A stretch of DNA of 64,000 nucleotides from Prorocentrum cordatum (Eukaryota; Sar; Dinophyceae; Prorocentrales; Prorocentraceae): assembly GCA_963575745.1 (NCBI GenBank), contig CAUYUJ010014204.1:42959-106958 (forward strand), in the 5' to 3' direction. The notes under the pieces are model-generated. The model saw only the letters and a program-made list of their open reading frames with translations. It did not search any database and was not told the origin of the DNA. Positions 32,010 to 41,492 of the stretch are shown one piece after another; positions within the stretch are counted from its first letter, which is position 1, and every line of letters begins with the position of its first letter. A program made the translations under genes and the position numbers.

Positions 32010-33400
32010 TTCTAGCTGGCTTCTTGGGGCCTCCTCGGAACATCCTGGACTGCTTTTTGAAATCGTCATGGGACCTTCTTGGCATGTCTTCGGGGGCTTC
32101 TTAGAAAGAATTTTGAAGCCTTTTGGGTGCCGTCTTGGGGCCTCTTTTGGGCTTCTTGGGGGCTTCTTGGGGCCTCTTGGGGGCCTCTTGGGGCCTCTTG
32201 GGAGCTTCCTGGGGGCATCTTGCGGCCTCTTGGGGGCATCTTGGGGCGGAGAGCTTGATTTTTCAGTTCGCGTTCCCTCTCTTGCGCCCCTCTCGGGGCC
32301 TTCTTGGGGCCCTCTTGCGCCGTCTTGGGCGGCTCTGGGGCCGTCTCGGGGTTCTCTTTGGCCGTCTTAGGGCCCTCTTGGGCCGTCTTGGAGCGGTTTG
32401 GGGAGCCTCTTGGGCGGTGCTTTAGCGCCGGAAACACGAAACAGCGAGAATGCAAAAAAAAATGGGAATCAACGATTTTGCCCTCTCGGGGCGCTCTTGG
32501 GCGGCATCTTCAAGGCCTCTTGGGGGCCTCCGGGGCAGTTTAAAACACATCGTGCGTCGCCAGAGACTCCTGGACGGCGTCTTGGGGCTGTCTCGAGACC
32601 GCCTAGGGCCGCCAGGATTGCTGTCTGAAGGCTCCCCGTGGCGTTTTTCAGCCTCCCAGAAGCAGGCCCGGGCCCCGGTCCCCACATTTGTGGTCGAGGT
32701 TACGGCCCTCGGCCCCCGAGCCCGGTGCGCCGTGGGCCGTCTTAGCCCCCTCGTGGGCCGTCTTGGACCCCTCTGGGGGGCATCCTCGACCGCCTTGGGT
32801 GCCTCTTGGGCCGTCTTGGACGCAGTGGAAGCCCAACAGGCGAACCCGCCAAAAATATCAGTTCTCCTAAGAGAAGTCGGCGATTTGTCCTTATTTGGGG
32901 CTCTATTGGGGTGCCTCTTGGGGCGTCTTCGAGGCCCCTGTTGGTGTTTTTTCCAGGTCTCATGTGGGCCTCTTGGGGCTTCTTAGGCGCTTCTTGAAGC
33001 CTCTTTGGGTGTTCTGGGGGTCTATTGGGCCAAAAGGCGAGAATTTCTGGTTTCTCGTCCCCGTCTTGGGCGCCGCCTTGGGGCGTTCTTGGGCGCCTCG
33101 TGGGCCGTCCTGGCCCCCTTAAAGGCCGTCTTGGACCCCTCTGGGGGGCATCCTCGACCGTCTTGAGTGCCTCTTGGGCTGTCTTGGACGCAGTGGAAGC
33201 CCAAAAGGCGAACCCGCCAAAAATATTTGTTTTCCATCATAAAATCGACGATGTTTCCTTATTTGGGGCTCCATTGGGGTGCTCTTGGGGCGTCTTCGGG
33301 GCCTTCGGGAGCCTTCTTGGCGTCATGGGAGTCGTCTTGAAAGGTATCCGGAGCCATCGGAGCACGCTTTCGAGCGTTCCGAAGCCATCTTCGGGCGATC
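32010..33400 (+). repeat. CTTGGGG-family tracts, two or three subfamilies
   Basis: CTTGGGGCCTCTTGGG units at 32020-32420, with the standard A-rich core at 32423-32478. Two further units then share a different core, GGACGCAGTGGAAGCCCAA followed by GGCGAACCCGCCAAAAATAT, at about 32818 and 33185. They form a roughly 370-bp tandem pair. Confidence 0.75.
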
Positions 33401-33527
33401 TTCCGGCGCTCCGGCAAGGCCCCTGGCGCGCCAGGTCCCACATTTGCGGTCGGGGCCCTGGCCCCTGGCCCCTGGACCTGGTCCCCCGTCATGTGTACAT
33501 GTGCGTCTCAGATAGATTACCATTGCC

Positions 33528-33726
33528 AGGGGAACAAAAAATAACATAAACATAAAAACTCGGAGGTCCGCGCGGATTTCTCGGATCGGCGCTAGGGCCC
33601 CCCGGCGGCGCCTCCGGCGCCGCCCCTGGCGAGCTCCGCGCGCCAGGGAGGGGGGCCCTAGCGCCGATCCGAGAAATCCGCGCGGACCTCCGAAGTTGTT
33701 ATGGTTATGTCATTGTTCGTTCCCCT
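33528..33726. repeat. Foldback (palindromic) element, intact copy
   Basis: About 78-bp inverted arms. The left arm has AGGGGAACAAAAAATAACAT, then AACTCGGAGGTCCGCGCGGA and TTTCTCGGATCGGCGCTAGG; the right arm is its reverse complement, ending TTCGTTCCCCT. The inner 45 bp of each arm are essentially perfect. The middle holds GGCGCCTCCGGCGCCGCCCC and GAGCTCCGCGCGCCAGGGA. No open frame. Relatives lie at 6595-6752, 34165-34237 and 47391-47575. Confidence 0.85.
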
Positions 33727-33899
33727 AATCACGGAAAAATGGAGTCGCCTCCCAACAGCAGACGCGACCCAAAACGGACGGCGGCCGCCGTTGGGCCGGC
33801 GGCTGCTGCCCCAGACGGACAGCGCCTGCGGTGACACCAGCAGCGCGCCCTGCTCGGCATCGGCACCAAATCCTGTCGGTCCTCGCCCGTTTCTCGCCC

Positions 33900-33975
33900 T
33901 GAGGTGCGAGGCGGGGACTTATCAATATCCACCGCCCGGGAACCGACGTTCCAGGGACCCAGCGGGCGGTGGATA
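33900..33975. repeat. Short dispersed repeat (ATATCCACCGCC), copy 1
   Basis: GCGAGGCGGGGACTTATCAA followed by TATCCACCGCCCGGGAACCG. The same text with few changes is at 45447-45505. A reverse-complement GGCGGTGGATAG lies 45 bases on, so the copy is partly palindromic. Confidence 0.6.
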
Positions 33976-34164
33976 GATGGATACATGTTGGCCCCCGGGG
34001 GCCCGAGTATATCCGTATCGAACCCCCAGGCGGTGGTTTCGGATGAGTCCCGCCTCGGATGAGGGGCCCGGAGGCACCAGCACCCGGGGAACACGGACAG
34101 CATCAACGACACGCCGCCGTGGGGGACCCATCAGGGCTTCAACGTGAAAGGAACGTCCGGCCTT

Positions 34165-34237
34165 GGCGCCCTAGCGCCGATCCGAGAAATCTGCGCGGAC
34201 CTCCGAGTTGTAAAGTGTATGCCACTTCTTGTTCCCC
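34165..34237. repeat. Foldback element, right-arm fragment
   Basis: GCGCCCTAGCGCCGATCCGA, GAAATCTGCGCGGACCTCCG and AGTTGTAAAG, ending CTTGTTCCCC. It matches the right arm of the element at 33528-33726; the left arm is missing. Confidence 0.7.
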
Positions 34238-34439
34238 ATTTATATGTGTACATGTGCGTCTCATATAGGTTCTAATTGTGACCGCGAACTCGAGAAGGCA
34301 GCCAGAATCTCGAGATCTGGCACTTGGCCGCTGCCCACGACGGCTCAAGGGGCCTCCAAAATGACTCCAAGGCAGCCCATAAGGCCCCACAGAGGGCCCT
34401 TAGGCACCTCTCAGAAATCAAACATCAACAGTGGTTGTC

Positions 34440-34600
34440 GCCCCATTTTGCCCAATCGACGTTGCCCCCTTCAACGTCGAGGCAATGCGACATGCGGACT
34501 GGGCGGGTGCGATTCGGAAGTTCCACGATGACCGATGTTGTAGACTGAGGGGGCGCCCACAAGCACCTTGCATGCAGTGTCAACCAAGCCCAGGACATTA
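34440..34600 (+). repeat. 160-bp dispersed duplication, copy A
   Basis: ACTGGGCGGGTGCGATTCGG, AAGTTCCACGATGACCGATG and CAACCAAGCCCAGGACA, aligned with 35281-35441 at roughly 80-85 percent by eye. Confidence 0.7.
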
Positions 34601-35280
34601 CACCAACACGGAAGCTGCGTGACACATGTTTGAATTTGATTTGGCGAGGGCACTTCGTTTTGAATATTTCCACACTGCGAATTGTCTTTGCGTCGCTTCG
34701 CCTGTACGTTGCTTGAGTCCCACCGTTCCTTCGCCCTGCTCACATCTAGCCCTCGTGCCACTTGGGCTTGAGGAGCCTGCCGGACCATTGCGGCCCTCCA
34801 CTTGGATGCACCCCCCGCACCGCGGGCACGACCAGAACCGGCAGTGCCCAGGCTGCCGCTCGCGTTAACACGACTCGCCATGGGTAGCAGAACCTATCTG
34901 ATTGGAAACGCAAGAATGCCACGCGGGGCGCTTGGATTGAAAATCAACCGCAACTACGCCCTCCAGAAACGTCTGGCCTTGTTTACTGATGCTCAGGATG
35001 GACCCGCAATTGTTCAAGTAGTTGCGGTTCTTGGGGGGACAAAACATTTTACACGTTATAAAACAAAACAAACACTTGAGCAACAACGGGTGAATCTGGA
35101 GTGAAAAATCATTGTAGAACGCTCGTGGGGGCCGCGGTGGTTATACATTCACGATCGAGATGCGCGCGCGACGAGGGCCAATGGCAAGGGCCAACTTGTC
35201 ACCTCACCTTCACATTCGTTCAGCACAGCCAGCCCTTGACAACATTGGCATCAAAAGTGGTTGACACGCCACTTCGATGT

Positions 35281-35441
35281 CGCCCCCTTTCACCCATTCA
35301 GTGTCGCCCCGTTCAATGGTCGAAGCAGGGCGACACGCGGTCTGGGCGGGTGCGATTCGGAACTTCCACGATGACCGACATTGGAGAGGGGGCACCAACA
35401 GGTACCTTGCGCGCAGCGTCCGTCAAGCCCAGGGCAGCACT
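35281..35441 (+). repeat. 160-bp dispersed duplication, copy B
   Basis: GTCTGGGCGGGTGCGATTCG, GAACTTCCACGATGACCGAC and GTCAAGCCCAGGGCA, in the same orientation as copy A, 840 bp downstream of it. Confidence 0.7.
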
Positions 35442-35464
35442 TCGATGCTGTCGAGACAGTAGTA

Positions 35465-35600
35465 GTCGGCCCAAGAGGACCAGAAAGCGCACCAAGACGA
35501 CCCAGAGAGGCCCCCGAGACGGGCTCCGAAGGCGTCAGACGGGCCTCCCTGTCGCACCCCGAGGCCGGTCAAAAGGGCGGGCCGGGCGTTTCGCCTGAGA
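35465..35600 (-). repeat. Short CTTGGGG-family tract
   Basis: GGCCCAAGAGGACCAG and CCAAGACGACCCAGAGAGGC units, immediately left of the LINE insertion site. Confidence 0.5.
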
Positions 35601-35615
35601 CTTCCTCACCATTTA

Positions 35616-35631
35616 TGACCCTGAAGCTTAA
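35616..35631. repeat. LINE target-site duplication, left copy
   Basis: TGACCCTGAAGCTTAA, identical to 42767-42782. It follows the 3' A6 tail of the minus-strand LINE. Confidence 0.9.
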
Positions 35632-35810
35632 TTTTTTGCTGAATTTTATTATCAGTCAACGACTGTCGGGAGCGGCAGGCGTCAGCCTCCCGCTCAGATG
35701 GACGGCACGCGGATGTCGCCGCCGTCCTTCACGCAGTCCACGGGGCAACCGTGGCCGTCGGTCTGGTGCCTCCTTGCAGCCGTCGATCAAGATCTGTTCG
35801 ACAACTGCAT

Positions 35811-37898
35811 TCATGGCACAACTCTCTTGCAAGAATGAGAGACGAGCTCCCCGTCGTCGGTGGTGTCCGTGAGCTTGACCTGGTGTATCGCCTCCTTCCT
35901 GCGGATGTTCGTAGTAGTGCCTGGTGTGTTTCTTCTGACCTCGGACTTCGTGAACTTGACCTTTGTGTCTCGATTCCATCTCGCACCTGTTCCTGGTGTC
36001 CACTCCTTCTTGCGTCTCAGCGACTTGAGTGCGTATCGTGATGCTTGTCCCGCTGGCCATCCTTCGCATTCCTTCAGCATCTTGTGGCTCAGGTGCTTCT
36101 CCGCTGTGGCTCCGCATGTCCAGCAGAAGTAGCGCTCCTTGTGCCTTGACCAGCATATGGCGCGCGAGTGGTGGGATACCTTCCCTTTGAGGACCGCGCT
36201 GCGAAGAGCTCCTTCGCGCCGTTCGTCCTGTTCTCGAGCCTCGCCCTTGCACTTCTGGAGCCACCATCTCGCTGCCTGTGAACGCTGTTTGCGGCCAATG
36301 GACTCTTTGCAGCGCTCGCATCTCCACATGCGTCCATCAGGTCGTAGTAGATGGGGCGTGTGCTCGAAGAGGTGCTGGTAGTTCTCCTTCACGTTTTTCT
36401 CCTTCTTCCTTTTGGCCTTTGCTTCCGCCTTTTCTTCCCACGTCATCGGCTTCACCCGAGAGAACTGCTCCATGTACGCCTGGCCGATTCGCGTGCGGAT
36501 TAAGTGCGATGTAGCCCTGGCCCAGTCGTAGCAGCCCATTTGCGCTTCTGGGATAGCGTGTGATGCCGCCGCTGTCTTTGCCAACTCGTCTGCTCTGAGA
36601 TTGCCTCTCCATGCCTCCTCAGGCACTCTTCGTTCACGCGCTTGCTCGATCGTCATGTGGCTCTCGATGTGCCTCACCCTGATAAGTTCTTCGCCTCCTC
36701 GTACCTCGAGTCGCTGTCTGATCTTCTTCCACAGGTCCCCGTGCGCCTTCTTGTATCCTCGCTGTAGAAACCTTTTGCCATACCAGCCCTTGCATAGGAT
36801 CTCCGAGTCCGTGTAGAAGGTGAGCTCGCCGTCCGTTGATTGCAGGCAGTCCGGGAACGCCGTGATCTCCGCCCTGTTGTTGCTCTGTCTCGGTCCAGGG
36901 AGCGGGCCGTACACTGTAGCCTCCTCCTGCCAATTGCCGCTCTGGTTGTTCAACACGACCCAGCTCCATCCGCACCTTCTGTATCTTGCATCGTCACCAC
37001 GTTTTCCTCCGCTTCCATCACCACAGACAATGTGGCCTTCCGTCAGGTACAGCTTGTTGCCGTCACTATCGCTGGTGATGTTGGCCGCCGAGCCCGTGCG
37101 CGTTGCCTCGTACTCCGTCTCGCACTCTGGTGGGGTCGTCCAATCCTTCGGCGTGAGGCCTCGAAGCCAAAACGCTGCCCACTCGGTCTTCCCTTGCTTG
37201 GCTCGGTGCACCAGGTTCTCCGTCTTCTTGTAGATGTTGTGGTCGCTCCTGCATTGGCACTCGCCCCAGATGATGTGGAAGTCGTCCGCTACCTCGCCGC
37301 ACTCGCACAAGTTGCAGGTGTCGCCCCCGAACGTGTCCTTCCTCCTCTGTGGTGACCACGTCCCTGCGCATGCTGCCGTGAGGATGGCCCCGAACATCTG
37401 GTGCTTCCCGTACTTCCTGAGGCGCCTGAGCTGCATCTTCATGTCATAGGTATCAACTCCGTGCTGTAGTCCTTCGCCGTTGTGGTGAAGGCTGAGGTCA
37501 CTGGTGATGGCGTCGAGGATCACCGTGGGGTCGTCATCTCCTTCGTCTGGTTGTAACTGCCATCCTCATCCTGCGGCGTCTTCCCAGAAGTCCGCTGTCT
37601 TCGCGTCCCAGTTGATCTCCCAAAGCTGCAGGATCAGCGCGCCTATAATGCCCCTCCGCTGTTGCCATCGCGTAGCTTTCGGAGCCTCTAGGAGTCGCGC
37701 TCGTATCTTCGGCCATGCTCGTCGTGCTCCAGCTCGCAGGTCTGGGCGGCTGGCCAAGAGGTCGAACCGCGCCTGGATCTGGTTCCTGGGTATGGTGATG
37801 CCAGGGTCTGCGCCTTCGAGGTCCAGCAGCGTGGTGAGGCATCTTCCTGGCCAGGCTTTCCTTAGTCCTTTCGCGTACCTCCTCCTGATGGCTGTGAG
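35811..37898 (-). CDS. LINE ORF2 continuation: zinc finger, RNase H and C-terminal Cys/His region
   Basis: Same frame as the RT segment. Begins LTAIRRRYAKGLRKAWPGRC after the TAG. A second stop (TGA, 37566-37568) follows DFWEDAAG. A zf-RVT-like finger follows (DTCNLCECGEVADDFHIIWG, then C). The RNase H domain keeps all four acidic residues: CGDGSGG, NNRAEITAFP, FYTDSEILCKGW and NLRADELAKTAAAS, plus HIESH. A C-terminal region carries CERCKES and a CWTCGATAEKHLSH-x6-C finger, ending SHSCKRVVP at TGA. RNase H would remove template RNA during integration. Both internal stops would separate RNase H from RT unless read through. Confidence 0.85.
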
Positions 37899-40800
37899 CT
37901 ATGATGGGCTAGCTCCGTAAGCCTTCGTGCCGTACCCGACCTGTGCCATGGGTCCTTGCTCGATGACCTGTCTTCGGGTACGTGCCTTCTTGAGCTTCTT
38001 CGTGATGGCCGCGAACCTTTTAAAACCTTTGCGCTGCCTTGCGCTGTGAGTCGCTCTCCTCGTGCATGTCTTACCTGCTCGATCGAGTCCTAGGTCTCGC
38101 CCCTCTGTGGCTCCTCTGATAGTCACACCCAACTTCTTCAGTCTCTGGGTTGCCCTCTTTGTCATGTCGATGTCCGTGATGAACAGGACCGATTTGCCCG
38201 CCATGGAGAGCCCTTCCGTGTTCAGCGCCTTCGCCAGCTCGTAGGTCGCCTTGACGATGCAGTCCTCCACCTTGGTGCCGCTTCCTACTGCCCGCAAACC
38301 GATGTCGTCGAACTCAGTTCTCGGCTGCACCATTGGAACGAGGCTGGTCATGGACTTCACCACGTGGTAGATGAGAGTTCTCGCTAAGTTGTTGCTGTGT
38401 CTGGAACCTGCCAAGAGGCTGCGCTTCGCGTAGATGGGCAGGCTGCGCGCATTGCCCTCCTTTAGCATTCTCGGGGCGAGGTGGAGTAGCATCGCCATGG
38501 CCAGGGCCCTCGGGGGGAAGCCGTACTCCAGCGCCCTTTTCGCCACCTTCTCAAAGACCAGGGAGTCGTAGAACCTCTTCACGTCCACCAAGGCGTTGGC
38601 TGAGTGCGCGCCTAGCTCCTGCGAGGTCTCGTCGCCCAATGCCCGCGCCATGGCTTCGCGCAGGCAGGAGTTGCCTGTCACGGCCGCGCCGGAGTCCTCC
38701 CCCACCTCCTTGGCCCATCTTCGGATCTGGTTCCTGTTGAGCAACTCCCACGTCCTCGCGAACCATGTAAGTAGTGCCAGCGCTCGGTCTCCTCCTCCTG
38801 TGAGCGCCGTCTCGTCTAGCCTTTCCGCGTCCTTCGGCTGCAACATGACCATCGCCTGCAAAGTCTGCCATGGCCACGCTACCTCCTTCTCGCACCTGTT
38901 GTACATGTCTATGAATGCTTGCCTACCTCGTTCTGGTAGCCGCTTGACGTCGTCCATGTTCATCATGTCTGTGCCCTTGCCCTTGTTGGGGATACCGCGG
39001 ATGGCCTCGTCGAACTCTTCCAAGGTCCACCTCGGGGTGGGCTCCTCCTTTGCCTTGTTCCTGAGCATGTTGATCACCTCCACTGCATCTTCGTGCGGCT
39101 TCTCGTGGTTCCACATTTCCTCGAAGTCCTCCGCCTTCAGGTCGACACTCTCCTTGGGGTTCGTGGCCTCCCTCCCAGCCTTGATGTACTCGTCCTCATG
39201 CCTGCGCTTGGGCTTGGTGATCTTGTGTAGCGCGCCAGGGGCGTTGGCTTCCATGTTGGCCAACCACAGCGCGTACTCCTTCGCTCCTCTTCGCAAGTCC
39301 TCCTTCAACGCTACGCGCGCTTCCAGCTTGGCCTGCTGCACCATCCCGTCCAGCACGCTGGTCTCCACCTTGTTGATCTGCCTGATGCGCTGGCTCCAGA
39401 CTTTGCGGTGTAGCCTGGCCGTCTTGGAGGCCTGTCGTCCCGCTGATGGGACTCCCTCCTGGCCTAGCCTCCTGCAGCACTCCTCAAGCTGGTTGAGCTG
39501 GTCCTCTCCCTTTTGCCTGTGTCTAAGCTTCGCGTACGTGTCAAGCGCCGTTGCCATCCTGCTCCACCAGTTCGTTCTCCTGTTGGTGTAGGTGACCCGC
39601 CTTGCTCCTGACTCTCTGATTGCCTTCTCCTCGAACTCGAATCCTTCGCCTCTTCCTTTGTACCTCCTCTGGTCCTTCGCGTCGATGTCGTACACGTCGC
39701 AGTAGAAGCATTCCATGGTGGTGACGAGGTGGTGGTACTGCTTCCCTAACGAGTTCGCCTGCTTCTCTGTCGCCTGGAACGCAGCCGAGCGGCTGATGTA
39801 CGTCGGCGCGGCCGCCTTATCAGAGTCGTGCCGCATCTCGTAGTACTTGTCCCACACGCTGTGCATCGCGATGGCGTCAAGCTCCCTCGTCTGCTTCGTG
39901 TTGACTGTGACCGCCTCCTCCAAGTCACTGTCGCCTGCGTCGACGTCCTCCCACTGGCTGCTACCTTGCACCTGGCCAGCCGCCTCAGTCCCAGGATCAG
40001 AGCCTTCACCCGTTCCTGAGGCTGCTGGAGGGGCCCCTGCGGTGTGGAGCCTCGGTGGGCTGTCTACCGCTTGGTCCCCTGATAAGAGCCCTTCGAGTTC
40101 TGGTGGTAGGAGTTCCTCTTGTGTGATGTACCACTCCTCGGGGTCTTCCTCGATGAGGTCCGCCTCGGGGTTGTCCATGTCTGTTCTGGCTCGTGTTGCG
40201 CTTCCGCATCTGCTGGCCTCTGTCACAGGCCTCTGCTCTGGGGCTTCTGGCTCTGGTAGCTCCTCTGTGTCCTGGCCTCTGTTACAGGCCTTATTGCGTT
40301 TCTCTGCCTGGTGACCTATGTCACAGGTCCCATTAGCCCATGCCACGGGCTTCTCCGTACGTGTTGCGCCCCATTCCTCGAGAAGAGCGTCAGGGAGATC
40401 TCCATCTGGTTGAAACGGGAATGACGTCCATCCGATAGGCATGATCGCTCCCCATCTCGTGCATGAGACTTCAACTGGAGGTCGTTCGTGTTCTCGTTGA
40501 TGCTCGTGTGCTGGTCGGTCTGCTCGCTCCTGTTGAAGTTGTCGTTTCCTCCTCTGTGCCTTGCTCTCTGGGTTGGGCTTCTTCCGCATGTCTCGCTTCG
40601 GGTGGCAGAACGCCTGTGGCATCTTCAGCACCCTGGTGATGTTGAGCTCGGGTTGTGCCTTGAGGGTTAGCTTCTGGCCGATATGCGGCTTCCAGCTGAC
40701 CTCTGCCACCGCCTCGAGCTGGATGATGTGCTTGCACGCCTCGGGGCTCGCTAGCACAAGGTCGATGAGAGATGGCTCCGCGTCGGCCTTGTAGCAGGTC

Positions 40801-41492
40801 GGCGTGTTGCCTGGCATGGTGTAGATGCGCGCGTCGCCCAGGTAGTCGCAGAAGCCCTCCGCCGCGAACCTGGTCGGGCTGACGTTGAAGCCCCCTGCGA
40901 TAATCCATGGCGTGCGCAGCGCCTTGGTGAACCTCGCCACCTCCGCCAATCGCCTCGCATTGGCGCCCTCCTTCAGCGGGTGGTCGCACCTCAGATACAG
41001 GGAAATGACCACGAGGCAGTAGCCCTTGAGGTGCCACGTCATCGCGGTGCAGTCCTCCATCTGAAGTAGACCCAGATCTTCCCCTGCAGCTTGTTCTTGT
41101 ATTCCACGGTTTCCAGCAGTAGCCCCCGAAACACTGCCGTACGCCGCAAACTCCCGAAAGAACGAGCTCTTGAAGTGCGACCTCGCGGCGATCATAACGC
41201 CTCCTCTCGAGCCCCCCTCGGACTTGGTGGAGGGTTGGGATGCCGCAAAGCACGCCTTCAGACCCCACTTGTTCAGGAGTGCCTCCTTCTCCTCCAACTG
41301 GTGGTGGCGGAGATGAGTCTCCTGGATCAGGTACGTGTCGAATCCCTGCCCACTGTGCTTGTTGCCGTCGATCCTCAGGTGCTGGCCCCGAAGCCACGAC
41401 TCCACAGTAGGGCCCCACGTCGTGATGTTGCCGACGAAGATTTGCCTGACGCCCTTGTCGGTCTTGGTTGGGCGGGCGTCAGGTCGCGCTAG
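37899..41492 (-). CDS. LINE ORF2: AP endonuclease and reverse transcriptase
   Basis: Starts in frame directly after the ORF1 TGA. The first endonuclease motif, IFVGNITTWGPTVESW, precedes the first Met (41405), so that Met cannot be the natural start of the domain. Endonuclease motifs: YLIQETHL (catalytic Glu), GGVMIAARS, the WIIAGGFNVSP block (usually GDFN; here GGFN, so the Asp is replaced by Gly) and EPSLIDLVLAS. A long acidic, Pro-rich linker follows, then RT: ALTGGGDRALALLTWFART, ALVDVKRFYDSL (first catalytic Asp, about 38561-38600), SRHSNNLARTLIYHVV and TEFDDIGLRAVG (second catalytic pair at 38304-38309, with Glu in the aromatic position of YxDD). The frame ends at a TAG after YGASPS, likely a mutated Gln codon (CAG). 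Confidence 0.85.
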   Translation of the reverse strand, partial: LARPDARPTKTDKGVRQIFVGNITTWGPTVESWLRGQHLRIDGNKHSGQGFDTYLIQETHLRHHQLEEKEALLNKWGLKACFAASQPSTKSEGGSRGGVMIAARSHFKSSFFREFAAYGSVSGATAGNRGIQEQAAGEDLGLLQMEDCTAMTWHLKGYCLVVISLYLRCDHPLKEGANARRLAEVARFTKALRTPWIIAGGFNVSPTRFAAEGFCDYLGDARIYTMPGNTPTCYKADAEPSLIDLVLASPEACKHIIQLEAVAEVSWKPHIGQKLTLKAQPELNITRVLKMPQAFCHPKRDMRKKPNPESKAQRRKRQLQQERADRPAHEHQREHERPPVEVSCTRWGAIMPIGWTSFPFQPDGDLPDALLEEWGATRTEKPVAWANGTCDIGHQAEKRNKACNRGQDTEELPEPEAPEQRPVTEASRCGSATRARTDMDNPEADLIEEDPEEWYITQEELLPPELEGLLSGDQAVDSPPRLHTAGAPPAASGTGEGSDPGTEAAGQVQGSSQWEDVDAGDSDLEEAVTVNTKQTRELDAIAMHSVWDKYYEMRHDSDKAAAPTYISRSAAFQATEKQANSLGKQYHHLVTTMECFYCDVYDIDAKDQRRYKGRGEGFEFEEKAIRESGARRVTYTNRRTNWWSRMATALDTYAKLRHRQKGEDQLNQLEECCRRLGQEGVPSAGRQASKTARLHRKVWSQRIRQINKVETSVLDGMVQQAKLEARVALKEDLRRGAKEYALWLANMEANAPGALHKITKPKRRHEDEYIKAGREATNPKESVDLKAEDFEEMWNHEKPHEDAVEVINMLRNKAKEEPTPRWTLEEFDEAIRGIPNKGKGTDMMNMDDVKRLPERGRQAFIDMYNRCEKEVAWPWQTLQAMVMLQPKDAERLDETALTGGGDRALALLTWFARTWELLNRNQIRRWAKEVGEDSGAAVTGNSCLREAMARALGDETSQELGAHSANALVDVKRFYDSLVFEKVAKRALEYGFPPRALAMAMLLHLAPRMLKEGNARSLPIYAKRSLLAGSRHSNNLARTLIYHVVKSMTSLVPMVQPRTEFDDIGLRAVGSGTKVEDCIVKATYELAKALNTEGLSMAGKSVLFITDIDMTKRATQRLKKLGVTIRGATEGRDLGLDRAGKTCTRRATHSARQRKGFKRFAAITKKLKKARTRRQVIEQGPMAQVGYGTKAYGASPS

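Noticed and set aside
36278-37355. Plus-strand ORFs across the LINE
   Set aside because: Shadow frames of the minus-strand RNase H region.
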